From the NCBI RefSeq assembly GCF_019130065.1, contig NZ_JAHSPG010000013.1, forward strand, positions 1 through 64,000: 64,000 nucleotides of DNA, written 5' to 3'. Source of the stretch: Pinibacter aurantiacus. GTDB lineage: Bacteria > Bacteroidota > Bacteroidia > Chitinophagales > Chitinophagaceae. Position numbers and translations under genes: made by a program. Each line of letters starts with the position of its first letter. The stretch's first letter is position 1. Shown piece by piece: positions 46,256 to 55,526 of the stretch. The notes beneath the pieces are model-generated. The model was given only the letters and a program-made list of their open reading frames with translations. It searched no databases and had not been told where the DNA came from.

Positions 46256-47383
46256 CTATTTCAAATTCTTCTTGTAGTTGGCTAATGTTTTTTCATATTC
46301 ATCCACAGTTGACTGAAGAATAAAGCCTGCAAATTTTCCTTCTTTTAAAGATTGCTTTGCACTGTCGATGGCCAGCTGTTGTGTTTCTACTGCGGTTTTG
46401 TAATCGCCCATGTGCGCATAGGCACCTGCCATTTCGTTGTAGCAAATAGATGGAGGCATATTGGCATTTTCAGCCATGAGCTGTTTACTCAAATCAATGG
46501 CATACAAATAAGAATCTTTCGATAATCCCTCCTTTCTTGAAATAACGGCGGCAGTCGAACCCACATAGCCGGGTTTTGTGCTTTGCCATCTTTTCGCAAA
46601 TGCCAGTGCTGAATCTTCGCGGAAATGATCGAGTAGTGTCTGAAATTTAAAGAATCCGAATGTACCTGCAACGTTGGGCATAGACGTGATCCCAGAATCG
46701 CACAGTTTTATTGCTTTATCATATTGGCCGTCTTTAACTGCCTTTTCGTACGCTGCGTAGAGCGCTGTAAATGGGGCCATTGCTGAATCTGACTCGGCTT
46801 CTTTCTTCTCAAAGTTTTTCTTTGCTGTCGCTACATCATATTGCCCTTTAAGAATAACCTGGATTAATGAGTCGAGTTGGATAGGATGTCCGATCCAAAG
46901 TATCTGACCATCCCTCACGACGAATGTGCATGGAATACCACTTTGTCCCGCGGCTTTCATCCATTTATTGCCCATGAATTGCGCATCATTGTCCATCACA
47001 ACGTTGTAAGCAAGCTTATCACCCATTTGGTTAACAAACTTTGATACTTTAGGCAAATAAGAGCTATAAGGTTTTGAGGTATCGCCATGTGAACCTTCCC
47101 AGATGTTTACTCCTACAATGGTGATTTCATTTTTGTATTTTTTAGACAACTCAGATAAGTGAGGCATTGATCCAATGCAAGGTCCGCACCAGGTTGCCCA
47201 GAACTCAAACAAATACAAACGACCTTTCTGGTACTCCTTAATCGGCGTTCCTTTTAACCATTTACTATACTTTAATGCAGGTGCTTTATCACCTAATCTA
47301 ATGGCTACGTCTTGTGCAAAAAGTTTGTTTCCCAGTAGACATAGCACTGCGAGTAGGGCAATTTTACCCTTTACATATTTCAT
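46256..47383 (-). CDS. TlpA-like periplasmic thioredoxin with C-terminal helical domain
   Basis: 375 residues with signal peptide (1-23). The thioredoxin fold has the redox pair Cys66-Cys69 (WCGPC) followed by FPHL-like and VGVNIWE strands. The second half (about 200-375) is helical and TPR-like (AYAHMGDYKTAVETQQLAID). Such proteins reduce or rearrange disulfides in the periplasm. It is the last gene of the sigma-FecR-SusC-SusD-TlpA series on the minus strand. A paralogue lies at 56.5 kb. Confidence 0.9.
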   Translation of the reverse strand: MKYVKGKIALLAVLCLLGNKLFAQDVAIRLGDKAPALKYSKWLKGTPIKEYQKGRLYLFEFWATWCGPCIGSMPHLSELSKKYKNEITIVGVNIWEGSHGDTSKPYSSYLPKVSKFVNQMGDKLAYNVVMDNDAQFMGNKWMKAAGQSGIPCTFVVRDGQILWIGHPIQLDSLIQVILKGQYDVATAKKNFEKKEAESDSAMAPFTALYAAYEKAVKDGQYDKAIKLCDSGITSMPNVAGTFGFFKFQTLLDHFREDSALAFAKRWQSTKPGYVGSTAAVISRKEGLSKDSYLYAIDLSKQLMAENANMPPSICYNEMAGAYAHMGDYKTAVETQQLAIDSAKQSLKEGKFAGFILQSTVDEYEKTLANYKKNLK

Positions 47384-47490
47384 AATAATGCTGTTTTTTG
47401 TTAGTTAAAAACTCAACTCAGTTTTGAATTAATACTTTGGCGTGAATGTTTATTACAGTGATCATTTCCTGATCGCTCCATCGAATACAC

Positions 47491-48966
47491 TTAAAAATTA
47501 GGGATGGTAAATACAACTTTTGGATCATCCGGCTGAATAGTAACTGCCTGTCCATTGTTATCTGCAGCGGTTCTCGTCATTGGCAGCCCATTGCGAAAAT
47601 AGTCATAGCTGGCATGTCCTTCAAAGGCCAGCTCTATGCGTCTTTCTTTTAATATCGCTGCAAGCAAATTTTGATTGGAAACATTATCAATATCCGAGGC
47701 AGGTAAGCCGGCTCGCGTGTGAATGGCTTTGAGGTCATCTTTTGCTGCTGCATAATTACCAAGTTTCGCATTGGCTTCTGCACGGTTGAGATAAACCTCT
47801 CCCAGCCTGAAATATATCTGCGGTGCATAAGTAATGGTTTGATAGGTTACGCTCAGGTACTTGGTTGATTCAACATAACCTGTGTTTTCATTCTTCTTTA
47901 GAAATGACCCTCTGATATCATTGGCAACGATTAACGATTTAAAATCAGAAGAAGGAATATAAGTAGCAGTTGATCCATTGATGACATCAGTGTTAAAGAT
48001 CATTCCAATGTAGCTGCCTGCACTGCTTCCGGTAGCATTATCATGTGCGAACATGATTTCTTTGTTACCAGAAAAATTTGTTTTGCCAAGGCTGCCGTCA
48101 GAATCATCGCCAAACATTTTGTAATAGTCTTGCCCTTGTAGCAACGCATATTTCCCACCGGTTTGGTTGGTTACACTGTCTGAGTAAGTAACAGCCAGGC
48201 GATTGCTATTAGCATCCGGACTTGCAACGCTTCCTCCCATATACAAGTACACTCTTGATAAAAGAGACCATGCAGCAGCCGTATTTGAAAAGGCATTTGA
48301 TTTTGAAACCGGCACTTTCATTAATTGTGCAGCCTGCTGCAAATCACTAATGATAAAATCATACGTTTCTTTAACGGTGGATGGTGGTGGATTGTCTTTT
48401 ACACTGCTTGTTTTTTTAAGCGGCACGCCAGTGCTTGTAGCGGCGTCCTGGTAATATGGTTTACCATAGTTCCTGATCAGGTTAAAATATGTAAAACCGC
48501 GTAGGAAAAGATTCTCTCCTTTAGCATATAGAAACTTGTTTTTATCGGCAGCCGGCAAAGAAGCAAATCCATTTTTCTCCATGTTCGCAATGCCTTCCAG
48601 AACTAAATTAGCGCCAACAATCACCTGGTAGGAACCTCGATAAAAATCAGAACTATACCCGGTTGACTGCCCGCTACTGTTCTGGAAAAAGAAGGCGTCC
48701 GTTTGTTTAGTGGGGGGGCCAAATTGCTGAAGCGTTACATTATTGCCTCTTCCTTCCCCAATGTTTATCATGGGGGCATCGTAAGGAGTAATAAAGGAAT
48801 AACCTTGCAGCAGTGAATAGTTTCCTGTAGTTGCTTCTACAATGCCTGCAACTGAAGACAGCTCTCCTTCCGCGTCTATCTGTGTGAGCGGCTTGATGGC
48901 ATCTATTTGCTTGTTACAGGCAATGATTGTTAGTGATGAGAAGAATATGATGAATGATTTTTTCAT
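47491..48966 (-). CDS. SusD/RagB-family outer-membrane lipoprotein
   Basis: 491 residues. Lipoprotein signal with Cys17 (LTIIAC). Tetratricopeptide-like helices and the SusD C-terminal pattern (YFRLGEVYLNRAEANAKLGNYAAAKDDL, then LLAAILKERRIELAFEGHASYDYFRNG) are clear. It lies over its SusC partner as a lid that captures a glycan or peptide ligand at the surface. 23 bases separate it from the SusC gene, so they are cotranscribed. Confidence 0.95.
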   Translation of the reverse strand: MKKSFIIFFSSLTIIACNKQIDAIKPLTQIDAEGELSSVAGIVEATTGNYSLLQGYSFITPYDAPMINIGEGRGNNVTLQQFGPPTKQTDAFFFQNSSGQSTGYSSDFYRGSYQVIVGANLVLEGIANMEKNGFASLPAADKNKFLYAKGENLFLRGFTYFNLIRNYGKPYYQDAATSTGVPLKKTSSVKDNPPPSTVKETYDFIISDLQQAAQLMKVPVSKSNAFSNTAAAWSLLSRVYLYMGGSVASPDANSNRLAVTYSDSVTNQTGGKYALLQGQDYYKMFGDDSDGSLGKTNFSGNKEIMFAHDNATGSSAGSYIGMIFNTDVINGSTATYIPSSDFKSLIVANDIRGSFLKKNENTGYVESTKYLSVTYQTITYAPQIYFRLGEVYLNRAEANAKLGNYAAAKDDLKAIHTRAGLPASDIDNVSNQNLLAAILKERRIELAFEGHASYDYFRNGLPMTRTAADNNGQAVTIQPDDPKVVFTIPNF

Positions 48967-48989
48967 TTTGTAAAAACTTTAAGGTTCAA

Positions 48990-51900
48990 CTAGAAAGTTA
49001 ATTGCACGCCAAATAGGTAACGTCTTGGAATTCCAAGACCATAAGCAGATTGACCAAAACCCTGCGCCTGTCCAACGGATGGTCCTTCCGGGTTTGCGGC
49101 GATGATTGATTTTGAGTAAAGCGTATATAGGTTGTCCCCACTAACATAGAAGCTACATGTCGACAACCTGAGTTTCGTCAACACTGAAGGGGCAAGATCA
49201 TAGCTTAACCGAACACTGCGCAAAGATGCATTGCTGGCATCATGCATATACTTACTGGAACCAAAGTAATCTCTGTATCCGGTTCCCTGGTAATATATCC
49301 AGGGCTCGGTTGCATTTGTCTGACCTGGAGTAGTCCACGGTACCTGGTTGCTTTTATACTTTATCTGGTTATACAGCATTGGAGACGTTCCCTGGTATGC
49401 TCGTGCGGCTGCATCGTTCATCACATATTTCAATGCATAAGTGATCAACACGTTTAAAGAAAATTGCTTGTAAGAAAAAGTGTTGGTAAATCCCCCATAG
49501 AACTTCGGCTGGAAGGACCCGATGGTTTGGTTTTGACGTTGATCGGTTGCAGCGCCTACTTCTGCAACAGAGTTTACTAATTCAACGCCTGTCTTTTTTC
49601 CGCTTGCATCAAAAATCAATTTCTCATATTGTGGTTTGCCGGTTTGCGGATCCACGCCTGCCCATTTTACCGCTTTTAGCGTATTGATATCTTCTCCCGG
49701 GTATAAATAGTATGCTTGTTGGTTCCAACCTTGCACCAGCGAATCGTTTGCTACCGCAATAATTTTGTTTTTGTTGTAACTTAAGTTAAATGAAGTGGTC
49801 CACTGAAAATCTTTTTTATTCACTGCTCTCCAGTTCAGCATCAATTCTACACCATGATTTTGCACGTCTGCAACGTTCTGCCATTGCGTAGGAAATCCAT
49901 AAGTTGGGGGCAATGCTACTTTTTGAAGCAAATCCTCGGAGCGTCTGGAATAAGCATCCAGTGTCACATCAAGATTTTTAAACAAGGTGAAATCCATGCC
50001 ACCATTGAAGGTTTTGGTAATCTCCCATTTTAAATTCGGATTGGCAAGGACAGCTACAACTGCAGCGTTTTGACCGCTATACTGCAATGTAGGATTGTAC
50101 AAGGTTTTGGTAAGAAAATTATCTCCTAATTGTGATCCTGTGGTACCGTAGCTGGCACGGACTTTAAGATTATTAACCCATTTTACATTCTTCATGAAGT
50201 CTTCATTGTTCACGATCCACGCAGCACCTGTTGAGTAGAATGTTCCATAGCGGTTATCAGCGCCGAAACTACTGGATGCATCTGTTCGGATCGATCCGCT
50301 AACAGTATAACGATCGTTGTAGGTATAGCCCGCCTCTCCAAAGGCAGAAAACTGTGCACGCTTATCAGTTCCACCTTCTATGTTTCCCGCTTTTGTAGTA
50401 GGAATGCCAAATATCGAAAAATCATATGAGGGACCAACCTGGCTACCCATTGAAATTTGAGGATATCCAGCCCTTACATGGTTGACATTTACAGTTGAAT
50501 AGTCCCTGGTTGTTTCCCCGTACTCCATCGCAGCCAAGGCCCTGATGGCATGCCTGTCATACTTTTTCCTAAACGTTAACTGGTTGGAGGTAAGAAAATT
50601 GGACAAGTTGCTGGTATTGGTTCCGAGGTAACCTTGTGGGGCATAATAGATCGTTCCACCATTATAGGTTCTTACATCAATATAAGTTTGGTCCTTGTTA
50701 TAATTCAGGTTGCCGGAATTTGTACTTGATAAACTCAACCAGTCGGTAATTCTGTATTCCAGTCTTACAGATCCAAAGAAGAGTTGCGATTGAAGTTTGT
50801 TAAAATTATATTGTTTGTCAAAAAGAGGATTACCTTTTACTACCGGGATACCGTTAAATTTATAGTTAAGGGTTTGGGTAATGTTGCCGTTTGAATCGTA
50901 AGGGTTCGCCCATGGAATCAATTGGCCAAAAAAATCAGTATTTGCATTCGGGTCACGCTTACCACTGTTAATAATACCATTTAAAGAAACATTCAGAGAA
51001 AGTCTGCTGGTAAGCCTTGAATCCAAATTCAATCTGAAATTCCCCCTTGTAAGACCATTCTGTACACCAGTTGATTGTTCGTTATAATAAGTACCACCAA
51101 AATAATATTTCGACCTGTCATTGCCACCACTTGCAGATAGGTTTGCTTCCATCGTATTGCTGGTTACAAATACAAATTTTGTCCAGTCATACGAGTTAGC
51201 CACTGCTTGCTGTGTGGGCAATTTGTAATTCAGGTAGTCTTCTACTGTTGGAAACATACTTGCCAGGCTTCCTCCGTTGACACTGTAATCTGCCGTGAAA
51301 TAATCCTTCTGATAATTATACAGTTCCTGGCCATTCATATATTTTATCGTCCCCTGGTTTGGTTTGTTGACACCGTACTTCAATTCAGCACTAACACGAG
51401 GTTTTGCATCTCTGCCTTTCTTTGTTGTTACCACCAATACACCACCCGCAGCTCTAGAGCCATACACGGCTGTGGCTGCGGCATCTTTAAGCGTAGTAAT
51501 TTCCTGTATCTCATTTGGACTTACTAATTCTTTCAGATTTTGATTCGGCATGATCACACCATCAAGCACGATCAATGGTCCATAGTTGATCGTTGGAATT
51601 ACATATTCATTTGCCTGGTCAAGTCCCACGCCAACGATACTGCTTTGACCACGCATGAAGATCTGGCCACCAGTGCTTGTTGGATCGCCTGCATTTTGTT
51701 CTGATATATACAAACCGGTAACTCTTCCTTTAAGAAGAGAAGTAGGATCAGATGTCGTAATGCCTTTTCTAAGTTCGTCACCTGAAATTTTCTGAACAGA
51801 ACCAGTGATCTCACCAGGCTTCTTTGAGCTGTAACCCGTAGAGACAACAATTTCTTCCTGCACCTGCATTTCAGGCTCCATGGTTACATTCACCTTTGGA

Positions 51901-52487
51901 ACAGATGTGCCAATGGTGATTTTTTTTGAATAAGCCTTGTAACCAATACTGGTAATCTCGAGTGTGTATTCGCCCTGCGGAACATTGGCAAGAGAAAATT
52001 CCCCCCTGGTATTTGTAGCCATACCAATGCCAATAGGTTTTAACATTACTGCGGCGCCAGCAATGGGACCCTCTTTACAGAACACAGTTCCTTTCAATGT
52101 TGCGGGTGTAGGATCATTTGGTTGTACTAATGGCGCAGAAGTATTTTGCTTCACTCGCTTAGACAACATAATAGTCTTGTCACTTAGCGAAAAATCCAGG
52201 TCCTGGTCCTTTAGAACCATTGTCAAAAAATCGCTCAATGCAAGATCCTTTGCTGAAACACTAACGGGTTTTGTATTTTTAATCAGCTCTGTAGAATAAA
52301 ACGTTACATAGCCGGTTTGCTTTTTTATAACGGAAAAAATCTGCGTAAGTGAGACATCCTTACCCGAGTAGGTAATACGCTGTGCAATGCTCTTTGCAAA
52401 GACCTGTGTGGACAGCATTACAAATACTGCTACAATGCGTAATAATCTTCCATGCATCCCATAGCCGGGAAAACGTTTATGTCGCAT
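48990..52487 (-). CDS. SusC/RagA TonB-dependent receptor with STN domain
   Basis: The start at 52487 (MRHKRFPG) is one of two candidates; 52457 is the other. ~1165 residues. A signal peptide is followed by an STN signalling domain (about 50-105, SLTQIFSVIKKQTGYV), a carboxypeptidase-like barrel (TLKGTVFCKEGPIAGA), a plug (TSDPTSLLKGRVTGLYI, TLKDAAATAVYGSRAAGGVLVVTTKKG) and a 22-strand barrel ending RRYLFGVQLTF. The STN domain shows it signals through the FecR and ECF sigma genes upstream. Imports a bulky ligand using TonB energy; ligand unknown. Confidence 0.96.
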   Translation of the reverse strand: MRHKRFPGYGMHGRLLRIVAVFVMLSTQVFAKSIAQRITYSGKDVSLTQIFSVIKKQTGYVTFYSTELIKNTKPVSVSAKDLALSDFLTMVLKDQDLDFSLSDKTIMLSKRVKQNTSAPLVQPNDPTPATLKGTVFCKEGPIAGAAVMLKPIGIGMATNTRGEFSLANVPQGEYTLEITSIGYKAYSKKITIGTSVPKVNVTMEPEMQVQEEIVVSTGYSSKKPGEITGSVQKISGDELRKGITTSDPTSLLKGRVTGLYISEQNAGDPTSTGGQIFMRGQSSIVGVGLDQANEYVIPTINYGPLIVLDGVIMPNQNLKELVSPNEIQEITTLKDAAATAVYGSRAAGGVLVVTTKKGRDAKPRVSAELKYGVNKPNQGTIKYMNGQELYNYQKDYFTADYSVNGGSLASMFPTVEDYLNYKLPTQQAVANSYDWTKFVFVTSNTMEANLSASGGNDRSKYYFGGTYYNEQSTGVQNGLTRGNFRLNLDSRLTSRLSLNVSLNGIINSGKRDPNANTDFFGQLIPWANPYDSNGNITQTLNYKFNGIPVVKGNPLFDKQYNFNKLQSQLFFGSVRLEYRITDWLSLSSTNSGNLNYNKDQTYIDVRTYNGGTIYYAPQGYLGTNTSNLSNFLTSNQLTFRKKYDRHAIRALAAMEYGETTRDYSTVNVNHVRAGYPQISMGSQVGPSYDFSIFGIPTTKAGNIEGGTDKRAQFSAFGEAGYTYNDRYTVSGSIRTDASSSFGADNRYGTFYSTGAAWIVNNEDFMKNVKWVNNLKVRASYGTTGSQLGDNFLTKTLYNPTLQYSGQNAAVVAVLANPNLKWEITKTFNGGMDFTLFKNLDVTLDAYSRRSEDLLQKVALPPTYGFPTQWQNVADVQNHGVELMLNWRAVNKKDFQWTTSFNLSYNKNKIIAVANDSLVQGWNQQAYYLYPGEDINTLKAVKWAGVDPQTGKPQYEKLIFDASGKKTGVELVNSVAEVGAATDQRQNQTIGSFQPKFYGGFTNTFSYKQFSLNVLITYALKYVMNDAAARAYQGTSPMLYNQIKYKSNQVPWTTPGQTNATEPWIYYQGTGYRDYFGSSKYMHDASNASLRSVRLSYDLAPSVLTKLRLSTCSFYVSGDNLYTLYSKSIIAANPEGPSVGQAQGFGQSAYGLGIPRRYLFGVQLTF

Positions 52488-52599
52488 AAGTTTAAAATAG
52501 TTTTGGTTATACAAGTGATAAAAATCAAGCAATACATACCCTCCAAACAGGTCGCGACCCCATTTGCTTTTGGTATCAACAGCCGTGTTTAAAAATTAT

Positions 52600-53841
52600 T
52601 TATTTAGCCGGTTGGTTTATTACAATCAATTTTCTCTCCGATTCTATTCTAAAATGAACACCCATTTTTTCAAGTCCTTTCAACACTTCCGATAACGGCA
52701 CTGACCTGCTCATACCTCCACCAAACTGGATATCCGGAACATCTTTTTCATAGTCTACATCCAGATCATACCAGCGTGACAACTCACGCATCAATGCACG
52801 CAAATGCACTCCATCAAAATTAAACAGTCCATTTCTCCAATCCATTGCTTTATCAATATCCGCGTGCGCAATTACATTCATAGTATTGTTGCCGCCTTCG
52901 TTGGCCATTACAGCCTGCTCGCCGGGACTGAGATCAACATCCTTCATATTGCCAACACTACCGTTTTTCACATCCGCTTTTAACCGGATTTTTCCTTCCA
53001 ATAAAGTTATTCTCGAATCTTCGTCATCTTCATAAGTATCTACATTGAAATGCGTTCCCAAAACCTGCACCACACATTTATTTGTTTGCACAAAGAATGG
53101 TTTGTCTTTATTAGATGCTACTTCAAAGTAGCCCTCTCCCGTTATGGTTACGCGTCTTTCTTTTCCTGTAAATGCAGTAGGATAAGTGATAGATGAAGCG
53201 GCGTTTAACCATACATGCGTTTCGTCTGGTAATACCAAATGAATTTGGCCACCCTTTGGAGTACGAATCGTATTGAAGTCATTTCCCGCAGTGTTATTAC
53301 CCGAAGGTGTATAAGCCACTTCACCATTGCCCTTTACATTAATCGTACTTCCCGGCTGCTGGCCTATAACACCATGTACAGAATCACTCAAAACAATGAC
53401 AGAACCATCAGCAAGTGTAAGTGTTGCTTTGTTGGACGCCGGTGGCAAATCAAACTTTTTGGAAAAATCTTTTTGAGCAAGTTGTGATTTTTCAGCACCG
53501 GTTTGCCAACGGTAAACAGGAATTGCGATTGCAAGTAGAACAGCCGCCGCTGCCGCATACATCCAATAGCGGCGCATGCGTGGCTTGTTATTAATCGACG
53601 TTACCATCGCTCCCTGCAACTGCAAATCGTCGCGCAGCTTTTCCCAGATTGTATCGGTCGAAATATTTTGCAAGATCATCAGCTCTGCCGCAAGCTGGCG
53701 CTCATCCAATATCTGCGACAGGATAGCTTTGTTATCGTCCGAAACACTCAGCCAGTCATCAAGCTGGCGCTGCTCATCCATAGATAAGTTGACACGTCTC
53801 ACCTTTTTAAGCAGTATATTTTTTATTTGATCTTCTATCAT
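52600..53841 (-). CDS. FecR-family anti-sigma factor
   Basis: The start at 53841 (MIEDQIKNILL) fits the family. 413 residues. Cytoplasmic N-terminal part that binds sigma, one membrane helix (YWMYAAAAAVLLAIAIPVY, near 95), a periplasmic FecR domain (TIRTPKGGQIHLVLPDETHVWLNAASSITYPTAF) and a C-terminal STN-binding DUF4974 region (FNFDGVHLRALMRELSRWYDLDV). It relays receptor occupancy across the membrane. Confidence 0.94.
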   Translation of the reverse strand: MIEDQIKNILLKKVRRVNLSMDEQRQLDDWLSVSDDNKAILSQILDERQLAAELMILQNISTDTIWEKLRDDLQLQGAMVTSINNKPRMRRYWMYAAAAAVLLAIAIPVYRWQTGAEKSQLAQKDFSKKFDLPPASNKATLTLADGSVIVLSDSVHGVIGQQPGSTINVKGNGEVAYTPSGNNTAGNDFNTIRTPKGGQIHLVLPDETHVWLNAASSITYPTAFTGKERRVTITGEGYFEVASNKDKPFFVQTNKCVVQVLGTHFNVDTYEDDEDSRITLLEGKIRLKADVKNGSVGNMKDVDLSPGEQAVMANEGGNNTMNVIAHADIDKAMDWRNGLFNFDGVHLRALMRELSRWYDLDVDYEKDVPDIQFGGGMSRSVPLSEVLKGLEKMGVHFRIESERKLIVINQPAK

Positions 53842-53913
53842 GTGAATGCTAAAGAATGTTTCGTTCTTATAGTAGAACAATCAAGTAACAAAAGCGTAAC
53901 AATTTCTTTAAAA

Positions 53914-54516
53914 TTATTTTGCAGAAAATAAAAAGAAGAAAATAATACAGCTTTTGAGCAACGTTTCATCCGACAAAATCTCACGCAATGAAGCCAGTGC
54001 CCTTGCTTTTGCAGTGCGGATGTGGGCAGGTGTGGTTCCAAGGTTTTTAGCGAGGTCGGAAGTAGATAGTTCTTCTATATAAATCTTATACAACAGGTCG
54101 CGGTGGTGTTGGGGTAACTTATCGATGGCGCCGTAAATAGCCACCATTGTTTCAGCCTGTATTATTCTTGTGGTGATTGAACTGTCTGAGTGCGACTCTT
54201 CTTCTGCCTGGATGGCCTGATGCGCCGTTTTGATCATGCTTCGACGCTTTAGAAAATTTACGGAACGGTTATGTACTATTGAAAAAAGATAAGCCCTCAT
54301 TTCCGGGTACCCTTTCATGTCCTCTTTTTTCTGCCAGAGCTTTTGAAGCGCCTCACTTGCTGCGTCTTCTGATTCTTCCTGGTCTCCTGTAAGCTTGACA
54401 CCGAAATATACCAATGCACGAATGAACCTTTCAAATAACAAACGAAAGGCTTCTGCGTCACCGTTTCTAATCAGTTCTGCCAATTCAGTGTCAGTATAGG
54501 GCAGTTGTTTTGTCAA
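53914..54516 (-). CDS. ECF-type RNA polymerase sigma factor
   Basis: 200 residues. Region 2 (RLLFERFIRALVYFGVKLTGDQEESEDAASEAL) and region 4 (LPQHHRDLLYKIYIEELSTSDLAKNLGTTPAHIRTAKARALASLR) are clear, without region 3. The only in-frame start is TTG; no ATG occurs before an upstream stop. It should switch on the SusC operon when released by the FecR protein. A terminator and a branched fold lie directly upstream, the U tract ending 34 bases before the start. Confidence 0.93.
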   Translation of the reverse strand: MTKQLPYTDTELAELIRNGDAEAFRLLFERFIRALVYFGVKLTGDQEESEDAASEALQKLWQKKEDMKGYPEMRAYLFSIVHNRSVNFLKRRSMIKTAHQAIQAEEESHSDSSITTRIIQAETMVAIYGAIDKLPQHHRDLLYKIYIEELSTSDLAKNLGTTPAHIRTAKARALASLREILSDETLLKSCIIFFFLFSAK

Positions 54517-54550
54517 GGGAGAAATTTAAGCGATAGGCGCAAACTACAAT

Positions 54551-54601
54551 AAAAAAAGCAAGTCGAAAAAAAGTTTTGGGGTGTTTTTTTTGACAACTTG
54601 C
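54551..54601 (-). terminator. Intrinsic terminator just upstream of the sigma gene
   Basis: On the minus strand GCAAGT (54601-54596) pairs with ACTTGC (54563-54558), extended by A7 with T7, followed by TTTTTTT (54557-54551). It can end the ABC operon or attenuate a transcript entering the sigma gene. Confidence 0.7.
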
Positions 54602-54605
54602 TGCT

Positions 54606-54678
54606 TTACAAGCTCCTGAAAGTCTTGCCCACCAATGGCAAGAGCCAGCACTTAAACGGTGCCGGCCCGAGCTTGTAA
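54606..54678 (-). ncRNA. Candidate structured RNA (three-way junction) before the terminator
   Basis: An outer 10-bp stem (TTACAAGCTC 54606-54615 with GAGCTTGTAA 54669-54678) encloses a seven-bp hairpin (54623-54629 with 54637-54643) and an eight-bp hairpin with one mismatch (54644-54651 with 54659-54666). On the minus strand the outer 3' strand AGCTTG (54614-54609) can instead pair with CAAGTT (54600-54595), which would break both the outer stem and the terminator stem. Two folds that exclude each other, then a U tract and a gene, is the plan of a riboswitch or attenuator. A repetitive palindromic element is the main alternative. Confidence 0.4.
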
Positions 54679-54694
54679 CTAAATTGTAACTAAA
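54673..54694. repeat. Two tandem 11-bp repeats TTGTAACTAAA
   Basis: TTGTAACTAAA at 54673-54683 and again at 54684-54694, one helical turn apart, overlapping the outer arm of the branched fold. Direct repeats in phase are typical of regulator sites; LytTR regulators, one of which is encoded nearby, use direct repeats, although the spacing differs from the known pattern. Confidence 0.5.
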
Positions 54695-54710
54695 TGGAAA
54701 AGCCAAGGGA

Positions 54711-55520
54711 TTAAAGATCTTTCATCCTATTAAACCTAAAACAACCTATCCAAACAAACATTGTAAAAACAAGGGTATATAGAAAATGATGACTCGCATT
54801 CTTCATTGCCAGATCGTATGCTGCCGGATCCATGCGGCCAAAGAATGCAGGCGGAGGAATCATGCGATCAGATATTTCAAAGGGAAGAAAATGTCCAACA
54901 GCAATATCTTTTATCTCAAACATCTTTGTAAGAATTGGTTCCAGGATAAGAAACAGAAAAAGAAATACACTCAACGCAATAAATGACTTTCGCGAAAAGA
55001 ATCCTATGATAAATGCAATGGACAACTGGGAAAATGTTTGCAGAAAAAAATAGGCGATGAAATATGTGCCGCTCGGTCCTGCCTTATCAGAAGCTGTTGT
55101 ATTTTTCATTCCTATCAATAAACAAACAACCAGGTACAACCCCGTAATAATAATGGATATAACAAAAACATTCAACAGCTTTGCCAATAAGAATTGATTC
55201 CTGCTCCAGCCGTCAATGACGTTTTGCCTGTAGGTTTTAAAAGTATATTCATTGGTGATCAACATGATCACAATGATTGCAGGAAACAGTACGAACCATG
55301 AAGAAAAATAAGCCACCGTGTGCCACACTTCGTTAAATGCAAAAGGGTTGCCGATCATCAGTTTTAGCGCCGCCATTTTGGGATCGTCCAGAAAATGGTG
55401 ATATGCGATGGACATAGTATAATTCACCGCGGGATAAGAAATAGCAGTTATTACCAGTACCCACCAAAAGGCCGGATATGCTTTTATTTTTAACCATTCT
55501 ATTTTCAAAAGATTTGTCAT
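54711..55520 (-). CDS. ABC-2 type permease
   Basis: 269 residues with six membrane helices (WVLVITAISYPAVNYTMS, SWFVLFPAIIVIMLITNEY, FIAYFFLQTFSQLSIAFIIGFFS). The phrase YTFKTYRQNVIDGWSRNQF is typical of bacitracin/lantibiotic-type ABC-2 permeases. The gene starts six bases after the ATPase stop. Possible role in peptide export or self-protection; inferred from family. Confidence 0.88.
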   Translation of the reverse strand: MTNLLKIEWLKIKAYPAFWWVLVITAISYPAVNYTMSIAYHHFLDDPKMAALKLMIGNPFAFNEVWHTVAYFSSWFVLFPAIIVIMLITNEYTFKTYRQNVIDGWSRNQFLLAKLLNVFVISIIITGLYLVVCLLIGMKNTTASDKAGPSGTYFIAYFFLQTFSQLSIAFIIGFFSRKSFIALSVFLFLFLILEPILTKMFEIKDIAVGHFLPFEISDRMIPPPAFFGRMDPAAYDLAMKNASHHFLYTLVFTMFVWIGCFRFNRMKDL

Positions 55521-55526
55521 AGGAAA

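Noticed and set aside
54491-54706. Open frame of 71 codons on the minus strand over the branched fold
   Set aside because: Its cysteine- and tryptophan-rich reading is a translation of paired RNA-like arms and the terminator; no start signal or domain.
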